Shown: positions 26,396-39,800 of the stretch, in pieces | How positions within the stretch are numbered: position 1 is the first letter of the stretch | Layout: every line of letters begins with the position of its first letter | Source: Strigamia acuminata | Taxonomy: Eukaryota; Arthropoda; Chilopoda; Geophilomorpha; Linotaeniidae | Assembly: GCA_949358305.1 (NCBI GenBank) | Contig: OX442314.1 | Coordinates: forward strand, 20,765,060-20,825,059 | DNA: 60,000 bases | Reading direction: 5' to 3' | Position numbers and translations under genes: made by a program | Notes under the pieces: model-generated | Database searches by the model: none | Seen by the model: only the letters and a program-made list of their open reading frames with translations | Told to the model about the DNA's origin: nothing

Positions 26396-28888
26396 TTGTT
26401 TTTTCTCTCTTAACCTGTAAAAACATTCAAATTAAGAATTTAGTTAATAATTAAAAAAAAAAATTATATTGAAGACTACCGGTATCTTTCTTTTATTTTA
26501 TTTAAAAACATTGATTTGTTTAAAAATTTGATGGAATATTTTCTAATTTGCAGTATAATTTTTTTTTTTTTTTTTTAAATTTGAATTTGATCATTTCAAC
26601 ACGGCAGTTGCGAAAAACTCGGTTTATTGACCCGAAAAGCGCTTAGGTACTTACCGGTAATATAATTTTTAATTTAAAAAAAGCTAGTTTTTCATTCATT
26701 ACCTTATCAAATGTGGTTTATTTTTTTTTTAAAAAGGACAACTTTTACAGGACAAATTCACTTTATTATTTCCTGATAAACCGCTCTCGTTCTTTGTCTC
26801 GGAGAATACAAAGTTGAATAAGTGATGAGTGCAATGTTTGCAAAGGGAAATAGGGACAAGGATTGGGGATAGGAAAAGAACACCTTTTCTGTTTTAAAAA
26901 ATGAAAAAAGTACAAACTTCAATCAGACAAACTTTCAGCACAATCGAAACACAAAATCGCATAACAAAAACAATTTTTTTTCTTCCTTTCCTTCCATATT
27001 TTTAAAAATCGTTACGAGTAGTCATTTGTATCAAAAGTATTGGCTTCTACGAGATATTTGTCCTGGTCCCTGATTCCTACTCCACATATTACTACAAAAT
27101 ACTCCAGATAAATCTTTAACCCCCAAGCTTTTACTACCAACATTAAATTCCCCACATGTGCACAGTACCAAAAAATAAAATAACAGTAAAGTAAGGATAA
27201 ATAATATCAGATCAGTAAGAAAAATTTCCTAAACTGCTGAAAGTGTGTCCAAACTAAAGTTACAGAATTTTTTTTTTCTTTTCAAATAAAAACTCATTTT
27301 GTACCCAATAAAATCTAATTGTTTTTCTTATATAATTTAACAAATGGGCTTCCTTTTAAGTAGGACATTTTATTTTTACAGAAATAGATTTTATTTCATG
27401 TCATTTTGTGATGATTTTTTTTTTTAATTATATATATATATTTTATTTTTTTTCGGATTTATATGATGTAGGAATTGTCACAATAAAAACACACAAATTC
27501 TATGCGCTACCAGCAGATACCACTAAAGGACTTGTTGTTTTGCAATATATAATAATTACATAATTATAATATAATAATAAAATTGTGAATAAAAAAAAAG
27601 CATGATGATGGAAATGTATCATTTCATTTAGTTTGGTTTTGCACATATTTCCAAAGTCGTTGAGAAGCCATAGTTACACATTAGATTGAATGATGGGACT
27701 AAATGTACTTTCACACAATTCATCCTACACGTTTTACAACTAAAATAATGCAGATACACATGTAAAACCAAACTATTCAACATTCAAAGTAAAAATTGTG
27801 TATTTATTGCTTATTAAGCAAACAATTTGAAATTAAATTTAAAAAAATAATAATAATAATAATTTTTTTGAAAAAGTAAAAAGTACAAATAAAAACATGC
27901 AAAAAATAATTTCTCATGATTTAATCAAATTTCTCTGCATTCGGATGCACCCATTACAAAAATTAATTGACTAAGGTTAAACTAAAACTAGAAAATCAAC
28001 ATTTATCAATGCTACAGGTGACAAGTTTTTTTCCTCATAGGTTTGACACGAAAAATTGTTTAAAAAATTATTTTTTCTCACTGGGTGGTATCTACTGGCA
28101 ACATAAAATAACGCTTAAAAATTATTACATAAATTTTAAAGTTTAAAAAAAAATCCTGCATCGATTATAAATCATAGTTTTACATGCTGAATGTGTGATT
28201 TAACTTAAAACATGAAGAAGAAAATATATAAATGTGCAACTGCAGATTAACTATCGGCAAAAATTAGCACTAATTTCATGTATGAATTCCAAGATCTTTC
28301 GTAATTTTTTTGTCATTTTCTTTACATGCAATGATGAGAAATTTTATTTCTGGATGTTTTTAGAAGGGAGAAATTCGGGGACGGGAAATAAGGGGAAAAG
28401 GCAAATACAAACTAATGATAATTTATACCTATGAGGAATATGAAGTACATCTTGCTCGTATGTTTGTTTTCATCCACAATGAAAGGGTTGAGAAATGATT
28501 AATGGCAGGAAAATAGAACATTTCAAGCACACTTAAAAAATCTGTTTTTTTTTTTCTTTTCTCGTAATATGTTAGAAGATTCCAATAATTTTTTTAAAAC
28601 AAAAAAATCTCCCTTTTCGCACAGATACAATCGAAATACATTGTATTTTTTTGTTAAATATTATTATTTATAAAGGAAGAGCGTTCAAAAAATGTACAAG
28701 AACAGAAACTAGACCATACATACCTTTAAAACAACAAAAATTAAAATTTTGTATTGATAAATTAAATCATCTCCTGTCACTAATCACAACCAAACCACTT
28801 CAGAGCAAAGACACGTGTTGTGAATGACATTTTTTTTGTTTGTATTTTTTTTTATTAAGAATTTGGTAGTGCAATCAAACAAGCCTAT
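26396..28888. other. convergent intergenic region / long 3' UTRs
   Basis: Lies between the stop codons of STK33 (+) and the prothymosin-like gene (-). It is AT-rich with many poly-T and poly-A runs and no supportable exon. Several TTTATT (AATAAA on the minus strand) motifs occur, so a long prothymosin 3' UTR is possible. Confidence 0.5.
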
Positions 28889-31800
28889 TTACGCATCTTC
28901 ATCATCGTCATCTCCTTCACCTTCTCCTTCTTCTTCTTCATCCGCTTCACCTTCACCTGTCAAAAAGTAAGAGATTATTTTCCATCATTTTAATAAATTA
29001 ATTATTCTAAAAACCTCTTAGTTTCATTAAAATCCTATCAAAAATCCCCCAACGACAATAAAATCTTTTACCACAAATTTCAGACCAAAAACGTTTACAA
29101 AACGAAAAATATTCCACAACATTTCCCGTTTAACAAATTCCACTTTTGCGTAGTTTATCCTTCGGCTCAAATTGGATTTCTGCCCCCTTGTGCCATCAAA
29201 TGTGACATCAATTCTTGAGAATTGAGCAAAAACAGCAAAACAACGGGCGGAAAAAGTAGAATCTATTTCTACCTTTCCAGCCACGGGCAAAAACACTTGC
29301 AGCCAATCACACTGATGCACAAGCCCCGCCTCCATTTTTGAACACCGCACAAATCATTTTTGCATCGTATTAAGCCCTTTGTCCGAATAATCTTCAAATA
29401 TTCCCCTCTATTTCGTCTTAAACCATCTCTTGATACTTTATTTCTCTCGACAAATTGTACGAACCTTCCTCATCGAAATCCTCGCCTTCTCCTTCTGCTC
29501 CTTCCTCCTCATCGTCATCACCTGTATAATGACAAAATCTATTTATACCACACCTTTAAAAACCCTTTCAAACTCCTCACCTTCTTCTCCTTCTACTTCA
29601 TAATCATTCGCTTCTTTATCTTCCCCATTTTCTTTATCTTTGTCTAAAAGGGGAGAAACAAATGGAATTCACATGCAAATTACACTAACACCTAATCATA
29701 ACCAATAACCAAACCAATGACGGTACACATTCATACACTACTTACCACAATCAGTGTAAACCTCACTTTTTTTTATCTCTCAAACTTTCACCCCTGAATA
29801 CTAAAGACTACAAAAACAAAAATTACATCCTGCAACTTAATGCTCAAAGTTTAAATGCAAAAATTACGACTTGCTTCAATTACTGTTCGTCAAGTTCGAA
29901 ATAAATTGTTGTTGCATCACTTATTTCGAAATGCAACACCAGTAAACAAGTTCATTCTTTTATTATTATTATTATCCTTATTAAAATTTTTTTCTTTTTC
30001 TATTTTTTCCATTTTTATATTAAACCGTCGCCCTACCGTCAAGTTATCCAGACATCTTGTCCTTTTTTCTTACCTGAATGATCTTTCTGTAAAATTAAAA
30101 AGAAAAAAAACAAACGTTAAATTTAACAATTCCAAAATCAAAAAATCAAAAAATTTACTCCAATTTTTAAAGTAAATGAACAAAAAATTCACGAATTTTA
30201 CCTTTAATTTTTTGTTGTCTTCACTGTTTACCTGCAAAACAAAAAAAAAAATTAAAATTAAAAACAATGCATCCTCTTTAAATAGCGACGCGAAAATACA
30301 TTTTTCAAACGTTACGTCTGTTCCCTCAAAGGCAAACCTAGGGCAAACGTGCGTAGGCGAGATATTTATTATTGCTCGCAGTGTTGTGTTAAAACGTGTA
30401 CAACCAAAAAAAAAAACATTCTTCGCCAGAAAAACTTCAAAGACCGCCATCATTAAATTTAATTAAACCAAACACAATAAAATCCTGTCAATTTTTCTTT
30501 CAAATTAATTTTAGTTTAAATAACTTCCAATCCAATCTCAACCCTAATCACGTTTCATAAACACAACTCACTCGTTTGGGAACACGTCTCTAGAGGGCTC
30601 ACATCATGTGGAATGATTATCTCAATTTTCCGTATCAATTATTGCATAATCTCGGTTTAAAATTGTGTTAAAAATCAACTCAGCTCGCAGACATTCATAT
30701 ACCATGAATAAATCCCCAAAAATGCGACCAAACGAGCATTTGTAACATCCTAACGTCACGAAAAAAAAACTAAAAACTAAAAACGTCATTAAAAACATTT
30801 TAAAATCATCATCATTCATCAAACATGACTAAACTCTTAACATTCCTCGCACCAAACACCTAAAATATCTAGACCCAGATTGCGTTGCTTGTCACACTTA
30901 TTGGACATTGATTAAATCAATTGAGCCCCAACAGCTCCCCCATTCACAGTCATCTAATGCGAAAGCTACAACGGATTGTTTAAAACAATCCAATTCAATT
31001 TTCACATCGTGTATAGCAATTAATTAAGCCCACTAAAAGGCTCCCATGACGTTTTAAGTGCCTGCTTGTCGGTCCATTTTCTCCAAACCAGTGCCGTTTT
31101 GTGTCCTTATAACCCACGCCCCCTTCACTTCATTCAATTTACTCCGCGATAGTCGCTTAAACCGTCAAAAGCCAGGTGATAATAACACGATCACAGCCTT
31201 CCTAATCTCTCTTTGATCATCGGTTATTTAAACAACAACAAAAAAGTCGCTTTTCACACTTCCGCTTTTGGCTGTGACGTTTGCAAGCGGGAAAAAAAAT
31301 TCAACGGGGGTGGAAAAAACAATCCAGGAATACAAGATGGTTATTTTCCTACTTTATTTTTAGATTCCATAAGACCAAGGTCAATACACCCACTCGATGC
31401 GACTTAGAATGACGTTTATCTTCCATTTCGTACTTGTTTATTGCACTGTTCTCGTGCGGTTTACTTTGGAAAACATATTTGCGTAAAAATGAATGATAAA
31501 AATCAAGATGATAAGAAAACAAAAATTAAATTATTGATCATTTGCATCGTCAGGCACGAAACCATGATGTATGTGAATGATGAATTACTATTGAGTGCGC
31601 GGTTTCGTCGCTAGAGTCCACATCGACCAAGCGAGTTATGCAAAACATCCTTTTCAGTTTTCTTATTAATGGAAACCAAAAAAACAAAAGTTTTTCACAA
31701 ATTTCTGAAATCCATTTATGTATTTAAATATTTTTTTTAGATCTTAAGTGAATACAGCTAAGTCTTAAAATAAAATTACATTTGCAGCATCTGTAGACTG

Positions 31801-33587
31801 AATTTTTTTTTTACTTCGACCGCCATTTTTACAAAAAAAAAAATCGTTTCACGTAAAATCGATTCGCGCGATAAAAATATCAATTTCCAGGACTTCCAAT
31901 ATCTGAATATTTACGATAAATCGATCAATTTAGATTTTAAAAAAATTACAATCTCAAATGTAACAAAATAACAACAAATTGAAAAAGATAATTTTCGCTT
32001 TTTCCTAATTTTCCCGGAGAAATCTCGCGATAAATACTGGACCAGTCCAAAGAATCGAAAAAATCAGACTGCTCTACACACTTCAAGAAGCTATCGAGCG
32101 CACTCTGTTGGCCATCCATGTTAACTAAAACTGTTTAGGACGAGTTCATTCCTGTCACTAAGAGGGGTTAAGATCAAAGATTCGTTTTGCCATTTTTTGA
32201 CTAAGTTTTTCAGAAAATTCCTACACGAAAACATCAATTTTCTGTCACTTCAACAATCCTGTTGAACATAATTTCATAAATTTAAATTCGTTAGCAAAAT
32301 GTTTTCTATTGACCCCAGGACTAAATTTCAACTTTAATATAAAATGGAAATCGAAAAGGATGCCATTAAGGATATAAATTTTAGGCTTAATGTGTAGATT
32401 TAAAAGTTAGATGAGAATTTTAGTTGAGAATTTCTATTTTTATTGTCACACGTGAATAATAATTAAGTTTATAAATCATAGTTAAATTTTTTTTTAACCA
32501 TAAACACCTATATGTCACTGACCTTTTGACCTTAGGTGAGTGTTGGGTTAAAAGTGCGGTATTATTATTTTTAATCTATTTGATTAATGATTAATTATTA
32601 AGCGAGAAAGAAACTAGAACTAAGATGGAGGATTTCGAGATAAACAAGAATCAAAGAAATCAAACGTTCTTTCCTTTCCCTTTCATCAATTTTCTAATTA
32701 TCATCAAAAATGATAATTAGATTTTCATACTCATGTCATATGAAAACTTTTTTTTTTTTAAATATAAAAATATTTTTTTTTTTCGTTTTTAAATCGGAAT
32801 AAAAACAAATCTCAAAGTCCATTCAAAATTTAAAACAAATTTTTCCATTTATCATCGCCCTTAAATCATTTCCACACCTTAAAAAAACAAAACGAAAAAA
32901 TCTAATTTATTAAAACTACTTAAAACTTTTAGGAATTTAATAAAAAAAAAAAAATTTTAAATTCAAAATAAAGACATAAGATTAAAAATCTTTAAAATTT
33001 TACCCTAATATTTAAAAAAAATGTGAAAAAAAAAAATCAAATCTACAGGTGACCCATACAAACATCAAACAAACAATGATAAACCATAAACATAGCAACA
33101 AGTGTGATTCTCAATCAAATGTTTGAGAAAAACAAAGTGTAGGCAAAGGCCAGGCCCGATTCGCCCTTACCTGGCTTTCGGAACAAATACCGGCTTTTGA
33201 AACACATGGCTTCCTTGGAATAGACTCGCGTTAAAAGCGTGCAAACGGGCATTTGTAGTGGCAATTTGTTCCCAACCGTACATCAAACAATTAAAGTGAT
33301 GAGCATAAATTAGTTGCCGATCAATCGCGGACTTTTTTAAGTGGATTTAACGTTTAAAACAGACTTGGCGCCATAAACTCGGCATGTAAGGCCATGGCGC
33401 CCATCATGGCTGAGTTGCCGTACTTTTCCCTCCCAAAGTTCGGAGCCAAGCCGCACCGAATTGAAAAACTCACCTCTGCTGCCCTCTTTTGACCTTTAAC
33501 GTCTGTTTTGGCGTCTCCAGCACCTTTTTCTTTCGCATCGGCAACCTTTTCCGTCGCTACTTTGGACAGTTCCTCTGTGGTACTCAT
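28889..33587 (-). CDS. prothymosin-like acidic nuclear protein
   Basis: Six exons on the minus strand close in phase to 114 residues: 33587-33474, 30231-30202, 30086-30074, 29643-29581, 29521-29465, 28956-28889. The N-terminus is MSTTEELSKVATEKVADAKE, then KGQKRAAE. The C-terminal half is almost only Glu, Asp and Gly, with FDEEGEGEADEEEEGEGEGD near the end. High acidity, lack of hydrophobic residues and the KRAAE motif match prothymosin-α/parathymosin, small disordered proteins that bind histone H1 and act in chromatin remodelling and cell survival. A basic C-terminal nuclear signal like the vertebrate TKKQK is not seen; KKLKK in the middle may serve. Exon 3 is only 13 bases. Intron 1 is 3.2 kb. 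The start lies 316 bases from the divergent RPL36A start. Orthology to one named gene is not certain. Confidence 0.8.
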
Positions 33588-33903
33588 TTTTGAAGAGGGA
33601 GAAGTGCGCCGGCGAGGCCTTTGTGCCTTTGTTCAATTTGTAAAAATGGCGCGTGTCTTCACACAATAAACAACTACTACACTACGAAGCTTTTTATTTG
33701 CACTTGTTTTTTTATTTTGATGATTAAAATAGCTTTCGGGTCCGTGTAAAGGAAATAATAAAATTATACATTTGGCTTTTGCCTAATAAAAAGTTTGAAG
33801 TATATAAGTTAGAATTAATTCACGGTTCGAGAGTGTTTTGAACCGGATGCGATCAGCGCGCTTGCGCGGTTTCATTCATCTTTTCCGGTGGCTCGTATCC
33901 AAG
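33588..33903. promoter_or_regulatory. bidirectional promoter, prothymosin-like / RPL36A
   Basis: Only 316 bases separate the divergent start codons. The RPL36A side carries a pyrimidine tract, ATCTTTTCCGGTGG, about 25 bases before its ATG, resembling the 5'-TOP element of ribosomal protein mRNAs. A CGCGCTTGCGCGG block sits just upstream of it. Confidence 0.6.
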
Positions 33904-34566
33904 ATGGTAGGTTCTGACAACATGACTTAAATTCAATCTATACCAATCCACTTTATTACTCGTCTATCCCTAAATAAACGTTATTTTTTCAATAAAGGAA
34001 TTTATGTTTTAACTCATAGTTATTGTTTTTTTGCGATGGATAGGTGAACGTACCAAAAACAAGGCGGACTTACTGCAAGGGAAAGAAGTGCAAAAAGCAC
34101 ACTGTGCATAAAGTTACCCAGTATAAAAAAGGAAAAGATTCCATTCACGCACAAGGTAAATATTCCGTTTATCTTTACAGAATTTTTATTTCGGTATTAA
34201 CGTGATTTAATGTAGGAAAAAGGCGATACGACCGAAAGCAAAAAGGTTACGGTGGTCAAACTAAGCCTATTTTCAGGAAAAAGGTATTTATTATTATATT
34301 ATTAATGCTTCTATGAGAAAAGGACGTTTATTAATTATTATCCATTATTTTCAAAGGCGAAAACAACCAAGAAAATTGTTCTTCGAATGGAATGCACGGA
34401 ATGTAAATACCGTAAGCAATTGGCATTGAAACGATGCAAACATTTCGAATTGGGTGGTGACAAGAAGAGAAAGGTAATTTAGAGTTTATACATTCGTTTT
34501 GTGACATTTAAATTTAAATTTATATTTTTTTTTCTCAATTTTTAGGGACAAATGATCCAGTTCTAG
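33904..34566 (+). CDS. RPL36A: 60S ribosomal protein eL42 (L36a/L44)
   Basis: Component of the large ribosomal subunit near the E site. Five exons give exactly 106 residues, the usual length: 33904-33906, 34044-34155, 34216-34283, 34357-34473, 34546-34566. The sequence starts [20 protein letters not shown] and ends in GDKKRKGQMIQF. Two cysteine pairs (CKGKKC and CTEC..KRCKHF) form the zinc site. The GGQTKPIF block, site of cycloheximide-related changes in fungi, is conserved. The first coding exon consists of the ATG alone, directly followed by GTAGGT, a layout common in ribosomal protein genes. A 5'-TOP-like tract precedes it. Confidence 0.97.
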
Positions 34567-34592
34567 AAAATTACTGACATTCTGTAAACGTC

Positions 34593-34598
34593 AATAAA
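34593..34598 (+). terminator. poly(A) signal of RPL36A
   Basis: AATAAA 27 bases after the stop codon. Confidence 0.75.
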
Positions 34599-35112
34599 AA
34601 GTCTTTTTCTTAACTAAAGAAGTTTTAAGTTTGGCGTCCTTTATTTTTTCTGAAATTTAATATGTATAGTTTCTACGGTTACACCAATGTGGTTTATAGA
34701 GTTGACCTCAATTTCATCACAAGTAAGTTTTCCCAAGTGTCCGCCATGTTGAATCTTAGTTATTCGAGACATTGTGCTTTTTCTCAAAACTATGCCAAAC
34801 CGAGTTCAAACATTTAATTAATTCGGGGTTTCTATTTCCCATCGTTAACTTCGAAGTAATAAATAAAATATCGATTTATTCAATCGATCGCCAAGTTTTG
34901 CAATTTAATAATAGGCGGCGTTGTAAGTTTAAGTGCATCCCTAACGTCAAAAATTAAAAACTAAACGGAAAATTCCAACCGATTTTTAATCAATTGTTTA
35001 TTCAATATATATATTTATTTATTTATAGTATTTATACATATTTAACATGATGATTTTTATTTTATTTCAAGTGTTTTCCCGCTATAAATTAGCCATTGGA
35101 ATCCTTACTTGA
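34599..35112. other. convergent intergenic spacer
   Basis: Separates the 3' ends of RPL36A (+) and WASHC3 (-). No further gene seen. It contains TTTATT motifs that could end the WASHC3 transcript. Confidence 0.55.
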
Positions 35113-36482
35113 CTATTCTGAGTCACCATCTGCTGCCCAGTTGTCATGCGTGTCTGGTACCGGAGCTTGTGGGTCCCTTAATAAAATTTTAACCCGTAAA
35201 ATCCACTTCAAATTGTAATAAATCACTAAAATATACTTTAATAATTCTGGATCCAAATTTTCAGCTAACATTTTTGAACGCAGAGCCGCTGGTGGTACTC
35301 CCTGTAAAACAGGAAATTCATTCATTTTTTCGATGGCTTTAATTTTTTTAAATAAATGATAAAGAGGAGACACATTTTATACAAAAAATAGTTTTGATGT
35401 CTCAATCAGATTACGGTGATCAATAAACCCCAACATCGGCTGTTTAAAGATAACTACCAACTTCCTAACATGCACAAGTTATTATTATTATAATTTTTTA
35501 TCTTTTCTTGTTGTTAAGGGTGCAGGAACTATTTCGTAGTATTTTATTTATTTTGGAAAAAGGGAGAAGTTTATTGCTATTATTTTTTAAATTGAACGTT
35601 TTCTCATGTCAAGACCCCGATAAAACGTCAAACCAGTAATCATAATTTTGGCTGAATTACAATATCTAGAACAACAAGAAAACCATATTTCTAAAAATAC
35701 CTTTAAAAATATGACTATCTGCTACCCATTAGTCAACAGCGAGGTTTTAATTTCTTACCACTTGAATCATTTTAAAATATTTAGCATATCGTGGATCCTG
35801 AGAAACTGTCATTTTCGTTTCCGTTACCGGTACTTCTATAGAAGTTTCTTCAATTGTTTCTTTTGTGGGCTAAATATAAATATAAAAATTATGTGGCACA
35901 TTAGGTGCATTCAAAGTCCCTTAAACTTGTTTATAATTTTTAAAATTTCACATTTAGACTGGTTTATTTTACCGGTTTGTTTTTTCTTTTATACCTCTAA
36001 TTGTGTTGGTAAAGGAGGCGGTGGAGGTGAAATTTCATTAGATGTTGTTGTACTATCACTGATGTTTATTACACTCTGGTTGGCTTCAGATTCGACTGAA
36101 CTTAAGCTTACATTTTCTAAGCCAGGAATAGATGCCAACTTAAAAAAAAACAAAAATTATTTGATCGTATTTTTACTTCCAAATCAAACTCGGTTCATCT
36201 CACTTTTGCTTCTAATATGCACAAGATCGCTTCCATCTGTTCAATCTTTCCATTTAAATCTTCCAATTTCTTTTCACTAACACCAGCGAATTTATTTAGA
36301 AAATGACAGGTGTTTGTCAAAAAATGATTAGCCAACGCCAAGCTTTTCTTCGGATGAATTGGCCCCACCTGGAGAAACGTAAAAAAATAAAATAAAACCT
36401 TAATTTATAGTTTTATTCATTGACAGCAATATAAAACCTTAGAATAATCAACGCCAACTCCAATGGGTAAATCGACTTCCAT
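35113..36482 (-). CDS. WASHC3: WASH complex subunit 3 (CCDC53)
   Basis: Small coiled-coil subunit of the WASH complex, which activates Arp2/3 on endosomes. Six minus-strand exons close to 197 residues: 36482-36438, 36368-36204, 36138-35995, 35869-35759, 35301-35237, 35176-35113. Family marks are: VDYSKVGPIHPKKSLALANH; a heptad-rich coiled coil around KKLEDLNGKIEQMEAIL; LEAKLASIPGLENV; a proline run (ISPPPPPLPTQ); QDPRYAKYFKMIQVGVPPAA; and SKMLAENLDPELL with DPQAPVPD. These match the vertebrate protein in order and length. The last intron is exactly 60 bases, keeps the frame and has no stop, so its retention would insert about 20 hydrophobic-basic residues between DPELL and DPQAP. The gene is divergent from TNPO3, 354 bases between starts. 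Confidence 0.93.
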
Positions 36483-36836
36483 GATTTCAATAATAAACGC
36501 CCCTATCGTCCACCGTAGTGCGAGACCCGGTGAGACCGTAGTGTCAATTTACGTCATGCACATGTAATTCTTCTAACATCGTCATTTCTATCAAAAATTA
36601 TTTTCTTAATTTCTTTAATCCCCGTGTTTGATTTTTAGCAATTTTATTTCTTCACGAGTTTAATTTTTCAACTTTCTTGTTTTTAAGTGCGATCTTATAC
36701 TTTGGTGCGGATCTACATCATCTGCTGGTGGTCTAACCTGACCTGAACGACGATCCGATGAGAAGCGGCTTGTGTCATTTATTTCTTTTTTAACAATTTA
36801 GTTGCGTGTAATAGTCTTAATTAGTTAGTTATTGCA
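36483..36836. promoter_or_regulatory. bidirectional promoter, WASHC3 / TNPO3
   Basis: 354 bases between two divergent start codons, both with well-supported first exons. No TATA box is obvious on either side. Confidence 0.6.
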
Positions 36837-39800
36837 ATGGAGACTCCTCCATCATTAGAAGACGTACGCCAAGCTATACATGTCTTGTATCACGACCCAG
36901 ACACATCTGGAAAAGAAAAAGCATCTGTGTGGCTAGGAGAACTTCAGAAATCCGTAAGCTTGAACACGTTTCAACTCCATTTCGTGCGTATTTTCCTATA
37001 TTTCCCGTTTCATTTTATCAGGTGATTGCTTGGAAAGTGTCTGATGAATTACTTCAGCAGAATCATGATGTCGAATCATGTTATTTTGCAGCACAAACGA
37101 TGAGAACAAAGGTAATTAACTTAACACAATTAATGATCATTAGACGAATTGAGACGAGAGAAAAAAATCGTGTCAGTGGAAGCAAACGAGAAGATTTGTT
37201 AATTTAATGTGGATGGTTTTTCAGATTCAGTTTTCCTTCCACGAGTTACCACCGGGATCGCACCACCTTTTACGAGATTCGTTAATTCAGCATATAAGTC
37301 ACACGATACCGGAAAAAAATTCTATTATTCTCACGCAGGTAATTGCTAACACTCGTAATTATTCAATATATTTTATGTGTTATCAAATTATAAAATATAT
37401 GTTTTATTCATTTATTTATTTAATTTTTTTTTAAATTTCTTATTAGTTATGTCTTGCATTGGCTGATTTGGCTTTACAAATGGCATCATGGAAAATGTCA
37501 ACACGTGACCTAATTGAAAAGTATATCTTAAACCATGGAGATAAGGAAGTCGAAGCACATTTTGATTTTGTTATTTATTTATACACAGAATGAGTACAAA
37601 TGCTCAACTTATTCCTGCACTTTTGGAAATCATCACAGTTCTTCCGGAGGAAGTAATACAATTAAAAATTTAAAAAAATTAAATACTGAACTACATTATT
37701 GACTTTTTTTTTGTTAAAGGTTAGCAGCAGGTCTCTACGGTTAGGTGCAAATCGACGAGAAGAAGTCATGGAAGAATTTCATCGAGTTGCTCCGAACGTG
37801 TTACAATTATTGGTACTTGCTCTTAAATTTAATTATATAAATTACTAGAATTTGCAAGATACTTGTTACTATTTAGGTTGCGTATACAGAATCCTTTGGT
37901 GCAACAGATCCTCGGTTACAAGCAAAAATTCTGAAATGTTTGGGGAGTTGGTTGAGCATCGGTGCAATGCCAACAGCGGAAGTCGCTCATAGTAAACTGT
38001 TAATTAGTATACTATGTTCTCTGGGCAATCCCGGCACCCCATCAATGGTTCATGAAGCTGCATGCGATTGCATTTGTGCAGCCTTGGTTCTGATCGAGGA
38101 TCGGGAGAAACACATGGAGTTAACGCAGGCTTTGTTTCAAGGTGTGCATGCTTTAACTGAAGCGTATCATTTGTCAGTTGCTGGAGAAGATATAGACAAG
38201 TAATTTTGCTTATTAAGAATTTAAAAATTTAAATATTTTTTATATTATTAACTGTGTTTTTGTAACAGATCTATAAACTACTGCCGGATATTCACGGAAC
38301 TCGCTGAATCGCTTCTGGAAGTTATAATCGAAGCACCTGGGCAAGGTTTAGGCAGTTTGCAGACTTTAGACACGGTTCTTATCTGCGTAGGGAACCACGA
38401 TTACGAAATGGCCGAAATTACATTTAATTTTTGGTATCGATTGTCGGAACTACTGTACAAAAAAAACAATGACCAACTGAATAGCATATTTAAGCCATAC
38501 ATAGAAAGGCTAATTACGGCTCTGTGTAGACAGTGTCAAATGGAACCTGATTTGGTATGGAAAGAAATTGGTTTCAGGTTTGTAAATTTAAATGTTTTAC
38601 AAAAGAAAATGTCTTTTTAGGATGGTATTCCTGAAGAAGGGGATGATTTTGCCGACTTCCGCATAAGAGTTTCGGAATTGATAAAAGATGTTGTTTTTAT
38701 TGTGGGTTCTTCCAATTGCTTTCAGCAAGTGAGTTCAACGATTTAAAAAATCAAATTTTAAGTTGTATCCTTTTTTTTTTAAATAATGTTTAATTTTTTT
38801 TATTTTAGATGTTCAATAACCTTAAAAACCAGGAAAATAATGCGACATGGGATATGTCGGAAGCATCATTATTTGTTATGTCAGCCGTTGCTAAAAATAT
38901 TCTTCCGTAAGATTTGATTAAATGAAAATTCCATTTATTGGTGCAGTGTGGAATTAATTTTTTTTTATTTTTTTCGTTTTTAGAGAAGAAAACGAAGTTG
39001 TTCCGCAAGTGATCGACGCCATTCTTAATTTACCCGACAACACTCACGTTGCAGTCCATTTTACGAGCGTACAACTGATTGGGGAATTCCGGGAATGGAT
39101 CGAAAAACATCCTCAAAGTCTTGAACCAGTACTTAATTTCTTGTTCAAATGTTTACATCAGCCACCGCTAGCCACGGTGGCGGCGACTGCGTTACAAAAC
39201 ATCTGTACCGCATGCACGGATCAGATGGGCCTTCATTTTAACGGCCTTCTGCATATTATACGGAATATGCAGTTATTTAACATTTCCAACGAAGCGGCTG
39301 TCGGGTTACTCAAAGGTACCGCTCTTACATTATCTAAAATGCCGGTCGAGAAGATATCGGAAGGGGTGATGCAACTGTGCCGAATCCAAACGGGTCAACT
39401 ATTTCAAGAGATCAAAGATGATGGGTCATTAAACGACAGGAAACGAATTGATCCAGCAATTTCGCTCGATCGTCTAGCCGCCATTTTTAGACATTTTCAT
39501 CTTACAGTTACAAATGGACAAACGCATCCTTGTAAAGCTGTTATACAAGAGGTGATCGATATTTCGCATTAATTAATTTACACATTTTTTAAAATTGTTT
39601 TTAATTTTTTGTATAGATTTGGCCAATCGTATCCGAAACCTGCATTAAATTTCAACACGATGTACGGATTATTGAAAGGTGTTGCAGATGTATTCGGTTT
39701 ATGGTTCGGTGTGTGGGTCGACAATCCGCACCTTTATTAGAACCATTGGTCAAACAAATTGTACAACTGTACCAAGTACATCAGCATTCGTGTTATTTGT

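Noticed and set aside
35648-36280. 210-codon plus-strand frame
   Set aside because: Opposite strand of WASHC3 exons and introns. The minus-strand exons have phase-consistent splice sites and family motifs.
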